Assembly: GCA_037903475.1 (NCBI GenBank)
Contig: JBAJFG010000126.1
Span: forward strand, 1,054,001-1,118,000
Source of the DNA: Ancylostoma caninum
Lineage: Eukaryota > Nematoda > Chromadorea > Rhabditida > Ancylostomatidae
DNA: 64,000 nt
Reading direction: 5' to 3'
Positions 35,757 through 49,800 of this stretch are shown one piece after another. A program made the translations under genes and the position numbers. Each line of letters starts with the position of its first letter. The first letter of the stretch is position 1. The notes beneath the pieces were generated by a model. That model saw only the letters and a list, made by a program, of their open reading frames with translations. It had not been told where the DNA came from and did not search any database.

Positions 35757-36329
35757 CAATACCACCCATAGTTTTTGCGAAAAAATCGGGTGGCGACGGA
35801 TTAATCGTTAACAAACCGTCGCAGTACTGTAACTCCTTTGAAAATGAAGCTTTTCTAAATCTGAGCACATTTTCGGATTGCTCATCGAAATTGGAATTGA
35901 AAAGTATATAAAATGGCTTGAACTTTGACATCGAAACATTTGTTTTTTCAAAAATTTGAGAATTTTCCAGAATTTCAGCAATCAGGTCAAAATCTGAAAA
36001 AACGTTAAAAACCGAGAATTGAGCGAAATCTAATGACCGTGTTCAGAAGCCTCAATCCTCATTTATTTTCTCGGTTTTTGACGTTTTTTCAGATTTCGAC
36101 CCGATTGCTGAAATTTTGAAAAATCTTTAAATTTTTGAAAAAACAAATGTTTTGAAGTCAAAGTTCAAGTAATTTTATATACTGTTCGATTCCAATTTCG
36201 ATGAGCAATCCGAAAATGTGCTCAGATTTAGAAAAGCTTCATTTTCAAAGGAGTTACAGTACTGCGACGGTTTGTCAACGACTAATCCGTCGCCACCCGA
36301 TTTTTTCGCAAAAACTATGGGCGGTATTG
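35757..36329. mobile_element. 573-bp fold-back element with TA target duplication
   Basis: Arms of about 270 bp are inverted copies with only scattered differences, around a spacer of a few tens of bases near 36.02-36.06 kb. The ends are CAATACCACCCATAG and CTATGGGCGGTATTG, flanked by TA on both sides. There is no coding sequence. It is a Tc1/mariner-type non-autonomous element by its TA flanks (inference). It sits between two inverted fragments of the SINE-like repeat. Confidence 0.8.
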
Positions 36330-36339
36330 TACTCAAACA

Positions 36340-39300
36340 AAGATCCAAGCCAGATAGGTTTCATTGCGATCTGCGAGCCTGGCTTCTTGCACTCCCCTTG
36401 TTAGTTTTGCGCTACAGTTCCAGAAAAGATTGAACTCAGGGGTGGCATGCATGAGATGGACTAGACTGAAATCATCTCAGCTGTTTTCTTTTTCTGAGAA
36501 ACTTTCCATGACTGATATTCGTGAAATCAGAGCTGCGCAACACCCAGTCATCAAACGAACTTTCACGCCATGCGTCTCGTATGATTACGTAGTGTATGTA
36601 GCCAGTAGCTCTAACTTTGGTTAGCATTCCACGAATCACAATGCATGATAGCTTACATTGAAGTGCGCATGGTGACCCCCTTTTATCCGAAACACTTTCT
36701 CACCTCCACTTCCTATCCTAGCGAGTTATCCTTGCGGTTTAAATGTGATCTCGTCAACAAATTATCCGTTTCAAAGAGCGACATTAGGCCGACTACGTAC
36801 GACGAACTGGCAAAAACACAAGCGGATTTCCTCAAGATGAAAAGTTTCCCGTTTTCATCAATGAGACAGAAAGAACATCTCCAACTCTGATCAGTTTTCA
36901 GTTAAAAAAAGGCAACAGAAATAGTTATAAATGTTTGCTGTCAGAAATCATGTCACCGTGAACCTTTCAGTTCAAGGGTTGGGCGGGTTATAACAAAAAA
37001 AAAACCAAAAGCTGTCAAAATCGCCTATTTCACGCAAAACTGCTGTAAGTGGCTATAAATTTTTCCCGAAATTTAACTATCAAATCTGCTGTTCGAAGGA
37101 GAACCTAGGGTACCACTATTCTTAAGAGTTCTCAATCCCCTAATGAACAGTTGGTTTTGGGAAAAAAAATACATCCGAAGCAGTTATAATCACTAGATGT
37201 ATTGTTCCATTCGACCATACGCTGTTACAGAAACTGCAATTCATCGTTTTATCCTCGAAAAAATATAACCTGCTCTCCCTGAATTTATGAAAAAGGCCTG
37301 AATTATTCCGCTATCAATGGTGCTTTTTTTCTGGAATCCCCTTCCGATGCATACTTACATCAACGAATGAAATGAATAACCGTGCAGAAAACCTTTCATT
37401 TTCAAGAGGATAGGGCCGAAATCCTATAGATTCACAGTTTACATTCATGCTTCTGTGCGTATTTTGCTGTCACACCTTTGAGTGTATTCAAACGAAATGA
37501 AAAAATTATTGAAGGAAGGAGTAAAAAAACTATATTTTTTAAATTGTTCCCTGAACAGCCATAAAAAATTCACTTGCAAAGAAAACTGTTTCCATCACGA
37601 CTCACCCATAACACCGAGGAAGAACAGGAAAAGCATCGACTCAGTACGTAAAAGTGCCGTAGATCCTGCAATCAGACGAGGGAATCGCAGATCTCAGTGC
37701 GATACGACGAAAAGGAAGGTGTTCGGATGTGCGGAAAGGATGCGAGCGGTTTTTTCGGCACTGATTTGATGGACAGCTCTGAAGGGGTAGAAAAAGCAGC
37801 GAGAAAAGATGGTTTGTATCATTGTCACGCAAGTGACCCGTCGCCCCCCTTTAGGTCAGTTCATTACCGGAAAAAGTTTCCTAGTGCGTACAAAGGCTTG
37901 CGAGGATTTAGGCTTATGCGTGGTTGTGTTCTTGGGAAAGCTAGCTGGAGAGATCGATAAGAAAATGAGAGTTCATATGGGCCCTAGGAGGAAAAGAGTA
38001 TATTTTCAGTAATTTTACGAAAGGTATCAGGATCATAGTGAGTAAAATGTATAGAGAGTTAAAGCAGAGAACTAGTAGTTTGAAACAAAGCGGTAGTTAA
38101 TAACTAGAAAGAGAGAGATTAATTATCCTTCGAGTGGTTTCTAGGCAGTAGTTCCTATATTTTCTACGAAAACATCGTAAAATTCCGGTTATTTGAGGGT
38201 ACAATTCTTCGATTTCGGCCTGTGGAAAAGCTCCTGCTGAGATCTGGGAGGGGTTGCCCTACGTTCCGGAAGCTGAGGTCAAAACGAGATTTCTTGGATC
38301 TCCGAATTTTTTGTATGGGCAGCGATTCCGAAGCACACTGAATATTATTAATATTTGAGGAATCACCCATCAAAGAATTCTAGAAATACCTTGTAAAAAA
38401 TGGTCTTTCCAGGCTCTACCCTCCAATTTTTTTTGTTCTTTCTTTTTATTTGTAGCGCACGTTTGGTTGTTTTGCTTTAACTAAGTAGATAAATAACTGA
38501 AGAACTGAATGAACAACTTGAGATATAAAGAAAAAAGCCAAAGGCATTCTTGGAAGAGCTCCAAGCCACGAAGTGAATGAACCCAGACCATAGACCACCA
38601 CTGTATTTATTACCAAAACTCATGCGCGAACAAAACCAAGTGAATGAGCCGGTTCACGCCTATTTATTGTTTATCGCCGCGTGAAAGGTGAAAAACAGGA
38701 TTCTCTAGTAGTTCGAGTTAGCAGACGATGAGGTAAGGATGGGTCACAGTACTCGACCCACTTAACGAAGCAGCGATGACCCGTCGAACTTCTCGACCGG
38801 AACCGAACGCCACACGACATCAACACCACTCTCACTTCTTACTCGTTGAGGGTGTTTTTGACTCCAAAATGAGAGATTGGCTTTCAAATGAGGCTGCGCG
38901 TACTTGAAGGAAAGAGAATGCGTCTGAATAGTACACCATGCTCTTCCTTATCATGTTTCAAAACAATCGTCTTTACACATTTTGTTTTCCTAAAAGTGCA
39001 TAGTTTTAATGGATACAGGCCTTATGCCGGCGATCTGTCGAAGTTTGGAATAAATATTCTGCCTCAGCTACAGCGTAAGACAGCAGATGATGGTCTTGTT
39101 GTGAAGAAAGGCACACATGAAAGAGCTTCGTGAAAAAAAAGCCCGTGGTAAAAACGGTGGAGATGTCGCAGCGCTAATTTGCACCTTTCATAAAAAATTG
39201 TTTATGTTATTGATGCACAGAATGACTGAGAAATTGTGAATTTTTTTTTTCTTGGCTAGTGTTTTCCATAATTAGTCAAGAGCTCTGGTACGGAACTGAT

Positions 39301-39390
39301 GGCAAGCTTGTTTTTTTAGTAAACAACAACCTCCTTCTCAGCAAATTACGTCATGGGCTTCATTATTTAGCTTCTCTTTCGCTTTTTTAG
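36340..39390. other. Repeat-rich spacer without a recognised gene
   Basis: It begins with an inverted fragment of the SINE-like repeat (to about 36.42 kb). Several plus-strand open frames (36.36-36.62, 37.48-37.77, 37.70-37.96, 38.89-39.13 kb) and one minus-strand frame (38.16-38.37 kb) look partly natural. However, they lack paired splice sites, and I could not build a gene. The frame ending at 39133 has a plausible acceptor before it near 39.00 kb. Confidence 0.35.
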
Positions 39391-39490
39391 CTCATTTGTT
39401 CGTCAACTTTGGCGTTAGGGCCTTCTTCAGGTACAACATTGTAACTTTAAAGTGTGAAGAAGGCTCTAACGCCGAAGGTTAACGAGTAAA
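39391..39490. repeat. 100-bp hairpin repeat
   Basis: The arms GTCAACTTTGGCGTTAGGGC and its diverged complement near 39455-39486 flank a 25-bp loop. It may be a small MITE. No target duplication was identified. Confidence 0.6.
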
Positions 39491-40447
39491 GAAACTCCAG
39501 GTCTTCATTACGCCAATGGAATTCATCTGAATATTTACTAACATCTGTGAAGAATTTTTTCAAAGCATACGGACGAAACTACTCTGTCGTTTCCCATGTA
39601 GAATGTCAATAAAGTTCGTCAGCCTTTGTGTTACTGGTTATTGGCAACTGGTTTTCATTTCTTTTATTTTGCAACAGATATAACCTCTTAATTATTTGAA
39701 GTCCAAGGAAAAACTCAATTCAATTCCGAGAAATTCCGAGAATTTACTTTCGAGAAATTTCATAGAGAAAGAATCGCATGAAGACGTAAGGATGCAAAGG
39801 GTTGACCGAAGAATTAAGAAGAGATAATCATGTATGTACTGAAAGAAAACAATATACATATAATAACAGCAAGCATTCAATGCAGTTGCGATTTGCCTTG
39901 TTTTTACCCTTTGAGAATGGCCAAAACATGATTCTAAAGCATCTACATACATCACACCTCACTGGAAATTCGCTTCTATCACCATCTGATGCCTTAATTC
40001 TGAAGGATGACGTTGAATTTGTGGCAGCATTCCCACACCCAGTGCGGTACAAATTTTATAGATATGTACAGCGAACCAAACTGATTCAGAAATAGCGGAG
40101 AGCCATTGTTTTGTGGAAACGAAGGCGTAGAAGCAAGATGGCAACACAGGTCCTGTAGGTGTTTTCCAACGGGCTACTCAAAAACCCACCTGTCATTTCA
40201 ATAACTTTCAAACCTGTTCGTTTCATATTAAAATTGTCTGTAATTGCACACAAAGAATGTGGAGGTAAAAGTGCAATTATTCCATCGAATATTATAAGGC
40301 TGGATGATGAAACTGATTAATTGATGGACTGATTCGTTACTTCTGCGGGTGCTTAAGAATTTTATTTCAAGGAAGTCTCTGATTTTGCTGTCGTAGTGGA
40401 AGTGATACAAGGTCAGGAGAATTTAAGTTGAAACAAAAACGTTCTAG
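39491..40447. other. Spacer with no supported gene
   Basis: The overlapping plus and minus open frames at 39.80-40.15 kb have no domain or splice support. One minus-strand frame includes LGVGMLPQIQRHPSELRHQM, which loosely resembles the plus-strand frame ending at 39133 (FGINILPQLQRKTADDGLVV). This may be shared repeat-derived coding. Confidence 0.3.
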
Positions 40448-40584
40448 GTATCTCTGGAAGTTGTGTATGTAGAAGAACTCTGAATCACGTCCTGGGCTCT
40501 GGATATGCTGCACAAGATTTTCCAAAGGGCGAAAAGACAGAATATATTGGTTATGATGGCATCATAGGACCATACGGCGAGTGA
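40448..40584 (+). CDS. Possible terminal exon of an unidentified plus-strand gene
   Basis: After the acceptor AACGTTCTAG ending at 40447, a frame of 45 codons in phase 1 runs to TGA at 40582-40584. It contains SGSCVCRRTLNHVLGSGY and ends YDGIIGPYGE. Composition is natural, but no upstream exon could be joined, so the gene is partial or the frame fortuitous. It is convergent with the pseudokinase gene. Confidence 0.3.
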
Positions 40585-40682
40585 TATTTTCACTGTAGGT
40601 TCCAACTACCACCCTCGAGACCCTCCGTTCTTCAAAGATATTAAAGGAATCCAAGATAACAGCTGACGGCACTCCCATGAAA

Positions 40683-40688
40683 TTTATT
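40683..40688 (-). terminator. Candidate poly(A) signal of the pseudokinase gene
   Basis: AATAAA on the minus strand, about 160 bases past the stop at 40847. It is the only good signal close by. Use is inferred. Confidence 0.35.
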
Positions 40689-40846
40689 GAAACATTTCAG
40701 AGTAACCGCAAAGAAATCCGTGAACATTATTTAATTACTAGCACCAAAAACAATTAAAAATAGACAAAATCAAAACCGCAATGTGTTACATTATATTTGA
40801 ACAAACATTTTGTATTTTTCCACTTAGGAACAAAGCGTGCGGCGGA

Positions 40847-43800
40847 TCACCGCGTGTTCGCTGCAAGTATGGCCGCCTGGCTTTCGACTATGGATCGCGG
40901 GGTGGCACCCAGTAGGAATTCCACTCGGTAGCGTTCGCGAGCTCCGAGGCGGCATCCGGGTTCGCAGACGAGCTGGCGAAGCTGAAAAGTAACTGCTCAT
41001 TTGCAAATTCGACGTCTTACACATGTACATAAGTGCATGGTTCAGAAACAGTCTGAGCTGGAACTGCTAAGGAACGCGTTCATACTTTTATCGCTAGCGA
41101 TAAGAACCGTTCATTTCGCCTGAATGTACATAGAGTGAACCAACCAAAGAATCCACGCATTCCGCCCTGGCGACGTCAAGCCAGACCCGAGCCTCCGCAT
41201 CTCCACGACACGTTTCACCTCCCCACAGCGCGACTTCCAGAACATTCTTCGCCTTTGTCAGACTCGATGACTTGTCTTCCTGTAGAAGTGTGGCGCACGC
41301 CAACAGAGCACGTGAATATCTCGACCTGAGGACAATTCCTTGTTCTGTGGAAGCCTAGAACCAGAATTCAAAGGTGAAACGTTACCTCTGCCTAATGGGC
41401 GGAGCTTTCCCATCCATTCTATAGTGGAGAAGTGTACATAGTGCTCTCATGGCGTAACGACAGAGGCCTACGAGTTCGTCTCCGCCGCTTTCAATTTCGG
41501 CTCCGTGGGTTTCCTAGAAAAACATAGGTTAACGATACTTAGTTCTTGATCCCATATCCAATCATGCGAGGTTGAACTTCACAAATAGATGACTTTTTCT
41601 AGGAAAAATTATCATTGATGTTATCATTAGAATTGACTATTCTACTCGATCTTCAATGAAAAGCGTTATTGAAGTTTGGTTATTGTTTGGCTAAACAAAG
41701 CAAAAAGTGGTCGGCGTTAATAATCCTCATTTGTGGGAAGCGCCACGTTTCCCACTTCATCCATAAATAGTAAGTGCACCAGACGTTATTCAGAAACTTG
41801 TGAAAAATTGCCGAAGAAACGTGCTGTGTACAGGCAACGCCAGAGGCCAGGACCCGTTCGCACGCGCGCGACACACTGCCTGCGATTTTGCGCTCTGATT
41901 GTCTGCGCATCCGCACATTCTACAGCATTCGCTGCTCTCACTATCAACCGATCCTCCTTCCGCTTCCTACTCGGAGATAGCTGCGTCGCCGATGATGCGG
42001 CGCGTGCGTATGAGCCCTCACCACTGTTTTTTATTATAGCTACATAATGTGATGCGGAAAATTCTCAACAAAAGCACTTTCTGCCGCTTCCTTAATGGAA
42101 ATTTGGCAAGTGTGATAAACAATTTACAAGTACGTATATTTAGGATTTTTTACTTTTTTCTTCATTTTGCTTACTTGTCCGCACAACATCTATGACATTT
42201 ATGTATAGTCTACAATATACCAGTGTAAGTGTTGGTATTGGTGTTTTTTGTTCAGTCCCGTCATTTTTCCTTGATTTCGCGCTGTGTTTTGCTCACCTCT
42301 GATGGACAACACGCTCGTGTAACGTATGAATAAAATAACACTAAAATAAGATAATCCTCCTTGAGAACACTTAGGGAAAAACGAACCGGCAAGAAAATAA
42401 GTCGTGGAAATTCCCATATTTCTGTTTGTGAGTTCGGCGAAAACCGATAGGCAAGAAGGAATTCCTGAAACAGATAAGCATTCAGATAGAAATCCTATTT
42501 CTTCACCAAGTATCTGTGCTTTCGCGTCCAACGATGGATGGCTGCAAAGGTGAAATGTGGGATAGATCCGGGCGAGGCATACCTTGAAATTTGTACTAAG
42601 CGATTCAACTCCGTCGCTCTGAAGCACTTTGAGGGCAGCAAGCAGCTGGAGGAGAATGAAGGCAACGAGTTGTTCGTGTGCGGCGCAGTCCATTCTCTTA
42701 AAAAAACATGCGGAGGTGAAGTGTTTGTTATTTTTTACCCACACTGATTTGTTTTCAAAGAACCCTCACTGTAATGAGTACCCTCGTAAAATATAATACA
42801 TATAGAGATTTCTCCTAAACCCAAGGTTTCCAAAGCTCTGCATTTGGTCTTTATACTGCTACTTTTAAACAAGTAATTATATTAACCTACCTCATTTAAA
42901 TGATGTGCTGCAAGAGAATGGAATGAGCACAGATTTAAGCGAGGCATAGCAACAACCTGAAAAGTTAGGCCTAGACAAGTGACTGGCACGAGCAACTGTA
43001 GGGATCAGGATCAGCAACACGAATATCCTTAGAAAAAGAAGGTCCACTCCTTTTTCTGATGAGAGAGTCCTAACAAATTTCACAAATAATCCTTTGGTCT
43101 GAATGTTTTCTTGTCTTGAAATAATCCAATAAAATAAATGTAATAATAGTGAAATGTAATAAAATGATCTTGTGAAATGAAATAGAAATAAATACAAATA
43201 AATAAAAATAATAAAATATAAATATAAAAAGACAAATAGTCCTTTAGTAGGATCCTCTCTACAGCCGCGAGGCAACGGCAATGCAACGCGGTTTCGCTGC
43301 GGTTCTGACACGTTCTAGCACGCATTAAGTGCGTTCTGAGGGATCCCAGCAGTCTCCGCATGTCTTAACACGTTAGATGTCACGTGTAAGAAATATTTTT
43401 ACAACTAGTATTTTAAAGTGATGAGCTACTTATTCAGTAAAACAGATGTTTTTGAAAAATTTCAACCCACTTTAGTATGCCTTCCTTCCAAATTTACAGT
43501 CCCAGTGTCGTGCAAGAATTTGCTGACTGAGCCATCCTGGTCCTCCAATTCCAAGAACCCAGGAAGAGCGAACAGCTGCGAACCGCCACGTCTCATCAAC
43601 GGAGCGTATTGGGAACATGGTGCTATCTAAGAAATACTATTTCTATCCCACAATCAAGCAGTTTGGATACTTTGAAGTTTGGTCGCAGTGTAAGCCTACC
43701 ACAGAAAAACACTTCCTACCATTAGTGTCACTGGATAATCTGAGTTTCCTGGACGTGGAAGCACAGCGTTGTAGAAGAGACTTTTCCCCTTGGTGAGCAT

Positions 43801-46800
43801 AGGATGTGGCGACGGTATGACGAAGTGTGAAAAGTCGAGTTGTCCGAGCTGATTGCGCGATACCGGCTCTTCGCCTCGGCTAAACTTATCGTTATAATAA
43901 CATCTAAAAACGAAATTTCAAAATAGACGTCGCACATCATGTCATCAGCAAGCCTATCAGCCACCATGGAGAGAGTCTGTACGTGAGATAGCGCCATCTG
44001 AAAAGTGAAGCAAGTTGTTTTTATTGGCCTAATTACTAGAGTTTTACCAAAGTTTTTCCAATGTTTCCGAAATGAGGAGAGAAAGTGCTTCGGAAACTAA
44101 TAAAAATCTGTTTAGCAATCAATTAATGACCTCCTTCAAAAATTATTACTCAATAAAACATAAGCTAAGGACGAATATTAGTTTAGGTAAAACTATGATA
44201 AAATATTCGTTGTTCGGCTTGGGTTTGAAATTTTTTAAATTTTTTTTTCTTCATCTATGCAATCACGGCACGTTTCTTTCTCTCGTTTTGATCTATGTAT
44301 AACATTTGAAAATCGCAATTGTGAGAGTTCTGACAGAGATATTGTGAATGAAATATATGGTTTTGCTTGTTATATTGTTTACTACTTTTTTATTATGAGG
44401 CTCCGGGACAGCACAATTCTATCATATAATAAGATAGGTAATGAGTTTTTGCAAACTGTTTATTTGTTTAATTTTTTTACGTCCGAAACCATTCTCCTAC
44501 CTGCTGATACTGCTTACTCAACTCATCCAGGCTCTCGACACTCTTCTTAGCATGTGAGTTGTAGGTCTGAGAACTGCGGGCGTCACTTCGAACGCTCTCA
44601 TTGGAAAAGAAGATCGGAATAGAATGAAGTGTGGACCGCGATCCTGAAATACATTATTTACTTTTTAGAACGAGAACACCCTGAGCATCTGTTCTAACCA
44701 CGGTACGCTAAGCCAAAAATTAATGCAAGGGCATTATCCGTTTCTTCAAAGAGTCAATATTCGGAGTTATTCGGAGTATGTGTATATAAAAGAACCACAA
44801 GGAAAGTGCAAAAGGCCAAACTTGCAGATCGGAGTGGAAATTTTTTGGCATTTTCATATTTCGTTTCTATCCCGGGTTTCGAAAGAGCGACGATGAAGTG
44901 GCTGAATGGATAAGCTTGTGGACTATCGGGTGAAGGGTTCGGATCTCGCTGAAGACGTCCTCTTTGCATTTTCGGTTTTTAGCACTTCTACGATGTTAAA
45001 AGATGTTCAAGAGGTGAAAACCCAGTACCTTTATGAATTTATTAACCGGCCATGGAACAACTGCACTACATCGAACATAGTTCCCTGGTCGGTGCAGTGT
45101 TTACTGATGTCACCACATATAGCATGGTCATTTTTCACATGAAACAAAGTGGGATTAATGGCGGGAAGCCGGGCTCTCATACATGTGGGACGCAGGAAGT
45201 GAGCGTTAGGGGGGGGGGGGCGTGGAAAAAAGTGGGGTCTTTGCCGTTTTGGGGACCTAGATGGAAGATGAAATTAATAAAAATATTGCTACCAGTAATA
45301 AGTAATAAACAAAATTGTATTAAAAATAATAGTAAATATAAACGAATAAAAACAAACTAATACAAAATTTCTATTTGTATTGCAAAGTGATTTCAAAAAG
45401 GGCGCCCTCCCCCCGCCCCGCCCCACCTCTGCCTCCGCCACTGGTTGGAGTGAATTTGGCTGAGTTCCGTTTAGTCGTTATTTCTAACAACTCAAAAGTC
45501 TCGAATAGTGGTAAAACCCAGTAGTTCCCCAGAAGATTTCAAACTTCTCCAGATGAGGTAAAAGACCTAAAAACACCAACAAGCAAAATGGATGTTAGCC
45601 AAGGTATCCAAATGCTCCACCTCGCGCCCAATAGTCCACTTCGTATTACCTTGTCAGACAAGGATTCCAGCCATATAGGTTTCAATCCGATCTGTGGGTC
45701 TGGCCTCTTGCACTTCCTTTGTCGGATGTGAAGTCATGGAGTTTTGCAGATAAGATTAAATCAATCGAACCAAACCCATAAATTGAGTCCCTGCAGTGGA
45801 TAGATCACCTTTTTTTTCTTGTAAAATTCGATTTGATGTGTTGTATCCATCAACATAGTGAGGTCTCGATCCACTTCACTAAGCGTATTTATTATTTCTG
45901 ACAGTGCTCAATGACCAAACCTGATCTCTGCGTTCGACAAGGTGATGCCGCCAGTCCTATAGTGGCACGTTCATCCTTAGATTTGCTTCTTCTCACATAT
46001 CCGTTTTGCTGAACATTCACATCTACGCCCGATAGCACCTTCCTACAGCTGCCACCATACCGAGACTGGAACACGTACGTAAAACTGTGATTTACCAAGG
46101 AATGCTGTTTTATTTAACCGTGATACTGGTCATGATGAAAAAAGAGAGAACATACCGTCTTTGGATTCGGTTGTAGCCTTTCCGTGCTGGGCGCTGTCGT
46201 TAGAGGAGCACTGCGTGGTGCTACACCAGCCTAAAACACGGAATGAATCATGAGATTTCAGGAGATTTCACAGATTCAAAAACGAGATTTTTCCGTTTCT
46301 TTTTCTGGGTTTGAAGCCATTGAGCCTGCTCCAACAGTTCTACAGAGTGAACATTCCATCATGCAGCCAAAAATAGAGAAATTTTCCACATTTAACCCTA
46401 ATTAGTATTAAGTATGCACTATCAACATTAATTCAAGGTGACGTTTTGTTCACGGCAATTATGTCCCAAACATGAAACACTTAAAATTTTTATCAGCAAT
46501 ATTTGCTGGTTTTTGTTTGGGATGACATATGCGCTCCTGGTGTCATGACCCTAACCTTGTTCGTTGATTGCTTAACTGCTTTTTTTTGGGTAATTCAGCG
46601 TGGTCATCCGATAGCATGTCTGTCATGGAGCACATTTATTCAGGGCATTCAGCAGATAAGTAATTAATCTGTTAGATAAATATCGCGAGATCAAAACAAT
46701 TAGCGAAATTTTTAAAATGTTGACGATATCGGCAAACGAGTAAGCAAAAGTTATGAGTAGATTCGAAAGGTCTTCCTGCATCTCATAACCCTTTTCATCC

Positions 46801-49800
46801 CAGAGGAGATTCATTTGAGTGGGATTATGCGTAAATTCCGGAAATCCCACAGTTGTCGCGAAGCGTGGGAAAATTTCCACATTCTATCGACACGACTGCA
46901 CAGTAATTTTTTTCCTTCGATTACTTTGTAAATTTCACAGATTTTATTTGTTAGCTTGCAATTGGTCCTAGTGTAGAAAATGCATAACAAAATGTAGGAA
47001 AAAACCATGAACAGAAGAAACATTCAATTCAGGGTTAGCCGAATTATTGCTGACCGAAAATTTACATATGTAGTAGCCGGTAAAGTGCTGCAAATACCTG
47101 TGGAGCTTGGAATTCTTGCACTGGAGAAGCTATGGGGCTCAGGTTCAAGGACAGTGGGTCATCGATGTCTGTTTCCTTTATCCACCTAGTAGTAAAAATG
47201 ATGAAAATCTGACAATATTCAGACGTTATTACATACACTGCCAAACAAAGAAAAAGAGCGGTGACAAAAAGAAATCGAGGGCCAACCTGCCAGGCAAGCT
47301 CCTTCGCTTGGGTGTCGGCACAGTAACGGTAAGCGGCACTGGTCGAATGGTTACCTCCACTGGTTCAGGAGTCGAGCCAGTGTGACTGAGAGGACTGTGG
47401 CTATTTGCCTGCTCCGATGAACTAGACGCTGGGTCACGAGAAGGTACTGACGATGGGCTAGGCATCTGAACCGGACAATAGATAAATTCGTCCATGCCAA
47501 TTGAGCGCTTTTTGCACCTAGAGGTTGCACGAAGATCTGCTGACCTCAACATGGATGACGATACAATGGGTTGTTCCGCTCATGTGCGAGAATTCTATTG
47601 AAAAGCTGTGAAACTCAGAGAAGAAACGTAGCGCGCGGGCAGCACAGCTTGGTACATCGGTTATTTGTAACGGAGGTTCAATTGGATGTAATTTTTTCTG
47701 CTGCTAGAGGATAACGGGAACAAATGACGTCCCACTGTTTGTCGACGAGCTAAGATGTTGACAGTAATCCCCAAAAATCCAGTCATTGCCTGCGTCAATC
47801 AGATTTGTTATTCTGAACTCATGACTTCCGAGTTAGAGGTGTTGTATAATGAGAGTTTTATGGAAAATTCCTTCGCCATAGTAAAGGATAATTGAATCAT
47901 GAGAATTTACTGCAGTTCACGTCAGTAGTAATTGCTCCAAAGAGGTATTAGTTGAGGAACAAAAGGAAAACTGTGGTGTATTACTATTAGGTCATCAAGT
48001 GCGAAATGGCTGATTTTGAATGAGAAGGTTTCGAGATTTGTTCCTTCAACAAGATGCGGTACAGCAAATCCATATATGCTCTATACTATCGGCAGTCTCG
48101 CTATTTTACTTATTTATGAATACACTCAAGGTGCGCGGCCAGAAAAAGGTGAGACGCATTAAGAAATAGAGATAGATAAATGAAGATGGAAGAAAGGTGA
48201 AAAAAGAAGATGAAAGAAGAGGCGAGAACATTCCGAAGAAAAATGTTTGCAATGACAGATAACTACATATGTAGTTTAAGCAGAAAAAAACTTTTTTGTT
48301 CGCAGACTAGATCCCTTCCAGAGTTGCGAAGATTTTCCTTGGAGACGCTGCGTAAGGTATGAGTGTCCTGAGGCTACAACCAAACCATTTTAATAGTGGG
48401 TTTGGTTGCTACTGGTCTCAGAACTGTGGAAAGCTAGTGGCAATCAACTGGCAAACAGCGTTTACAACATAATGTTGAAAATTGAACATTTTCTCCGTCA
48501 AGAAATGGGCTAACCAATGGAAGCAGTGGTGTATGAATAGAGCAAGATTTAGCCAGCACAGTGTTATTATGTGGAAGGTGGGTCCTCACCGCTGCCCCCC
48601 CCCCCCCTGGCTTGAGCGTGGATTTGTGAAGAATGGTCAAAAATTGGCTCATAATATCAGACATTTCATACTTGACGTCCTAATAGTACTATGACACGTC
48701 TGAGTGATTAAAATTCCAGGCGAAGCCATAACGAATGTGAAAAAAAGCTCTCCTTTCCAACATCCACAAACATTTTTTATGAGGAAATTTCAGCCTCTCT
48801 GGACGGGTTTTGCGTGCAAAAAATGAGCGCAAAAACGCATGGTTCCTTCCGTCCGACAGAAGGCGTGCCTTTCTTCCTACTAGTAAATCTTCAAATACTC
48901 ACCGATAACTCTGTATCCGACATGGTCCTCCTCCACTTCTCACTCCACAAAAATATACACTTATCATCTTCACTACTAATTCCAGAAAAAATAGGAATCT
49001 GTTATAAAATCACGAAGACAAGGAAGTTGTGTGCTTCCCCCTTGTCCCGGATGTAAGAGCTTTTTTCTGCCGACAACATCTTTGCTCAAAGGACGCTCTG
49101 TCACGTGAGCTTCAAGCGTGAGTTAGAGGAGCCCGGAAACCAGGGATTCGGGATTTTTCACAGAGTCATGGACATCTTCATGATCAGTAGCTTCCAGGAT
49201 TTCTTTTCTACTCTCTCATTTTGTTTTGAAATCTCAAACACAATTCTGAGATGAAATGATGCCTTTCTCTTCTTTCAAGCTTTTGAAGGCAGTAGACGCA
49301 AGCGAATGAAGGCATTAAATTAACAAGAATGAGAACTACACATTATATAGCATACCGCTGCATCGGCAGCATGGAAGAGATAAGTTTCTGCACGAAAAAA
49401 CAAGCATTTCGTCATTCTTGGACAGTTCATCAGGTCATAGGAATTGCCTGAGCCCTTTTATTTAACAGCAGAAAGAAGACAATTATGCTTGTGCAAGCAA
49501 CGGTCTTTATCCATTCTGTCGTCTAATATCCAGTTTCCTACTAAATTTCCGAAAAAAGGAAGATATTCCTATATTTAAACGTCATCTTTGTTCTTTTTTA
49601 TACTCTGATGAATCTTGCAGCACGCAATATAAATTCTAAAAAAGTCCGCTCACGTGCTCACTTCCTAGCCCAGAGCAGAGCACTGTGAAAGACCACATGA
49701 TTACATAATGTACATAGCAGACAATGGACTGCCTGTGAAAAAGGTCCACAAAATGGGATAGTTTTCTTTTCTAAGATGTCACCAACCGATCGAGGGGATG

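Noticed and set aside
43428..43630. Plus-strand frame and a minus-strand alternative frame over the pseudokinase exon at 43.5-43.6 kb
   Set aside because: The frame that joins neighbours in phase 0 gives the kinase-like LFALPGFLELED reading. The others are shadows.
47229..47385. Plus-strand open frame at 47.1-47.4 kb
   Set aside because: Antisense to well-phased pseudokinase exons.
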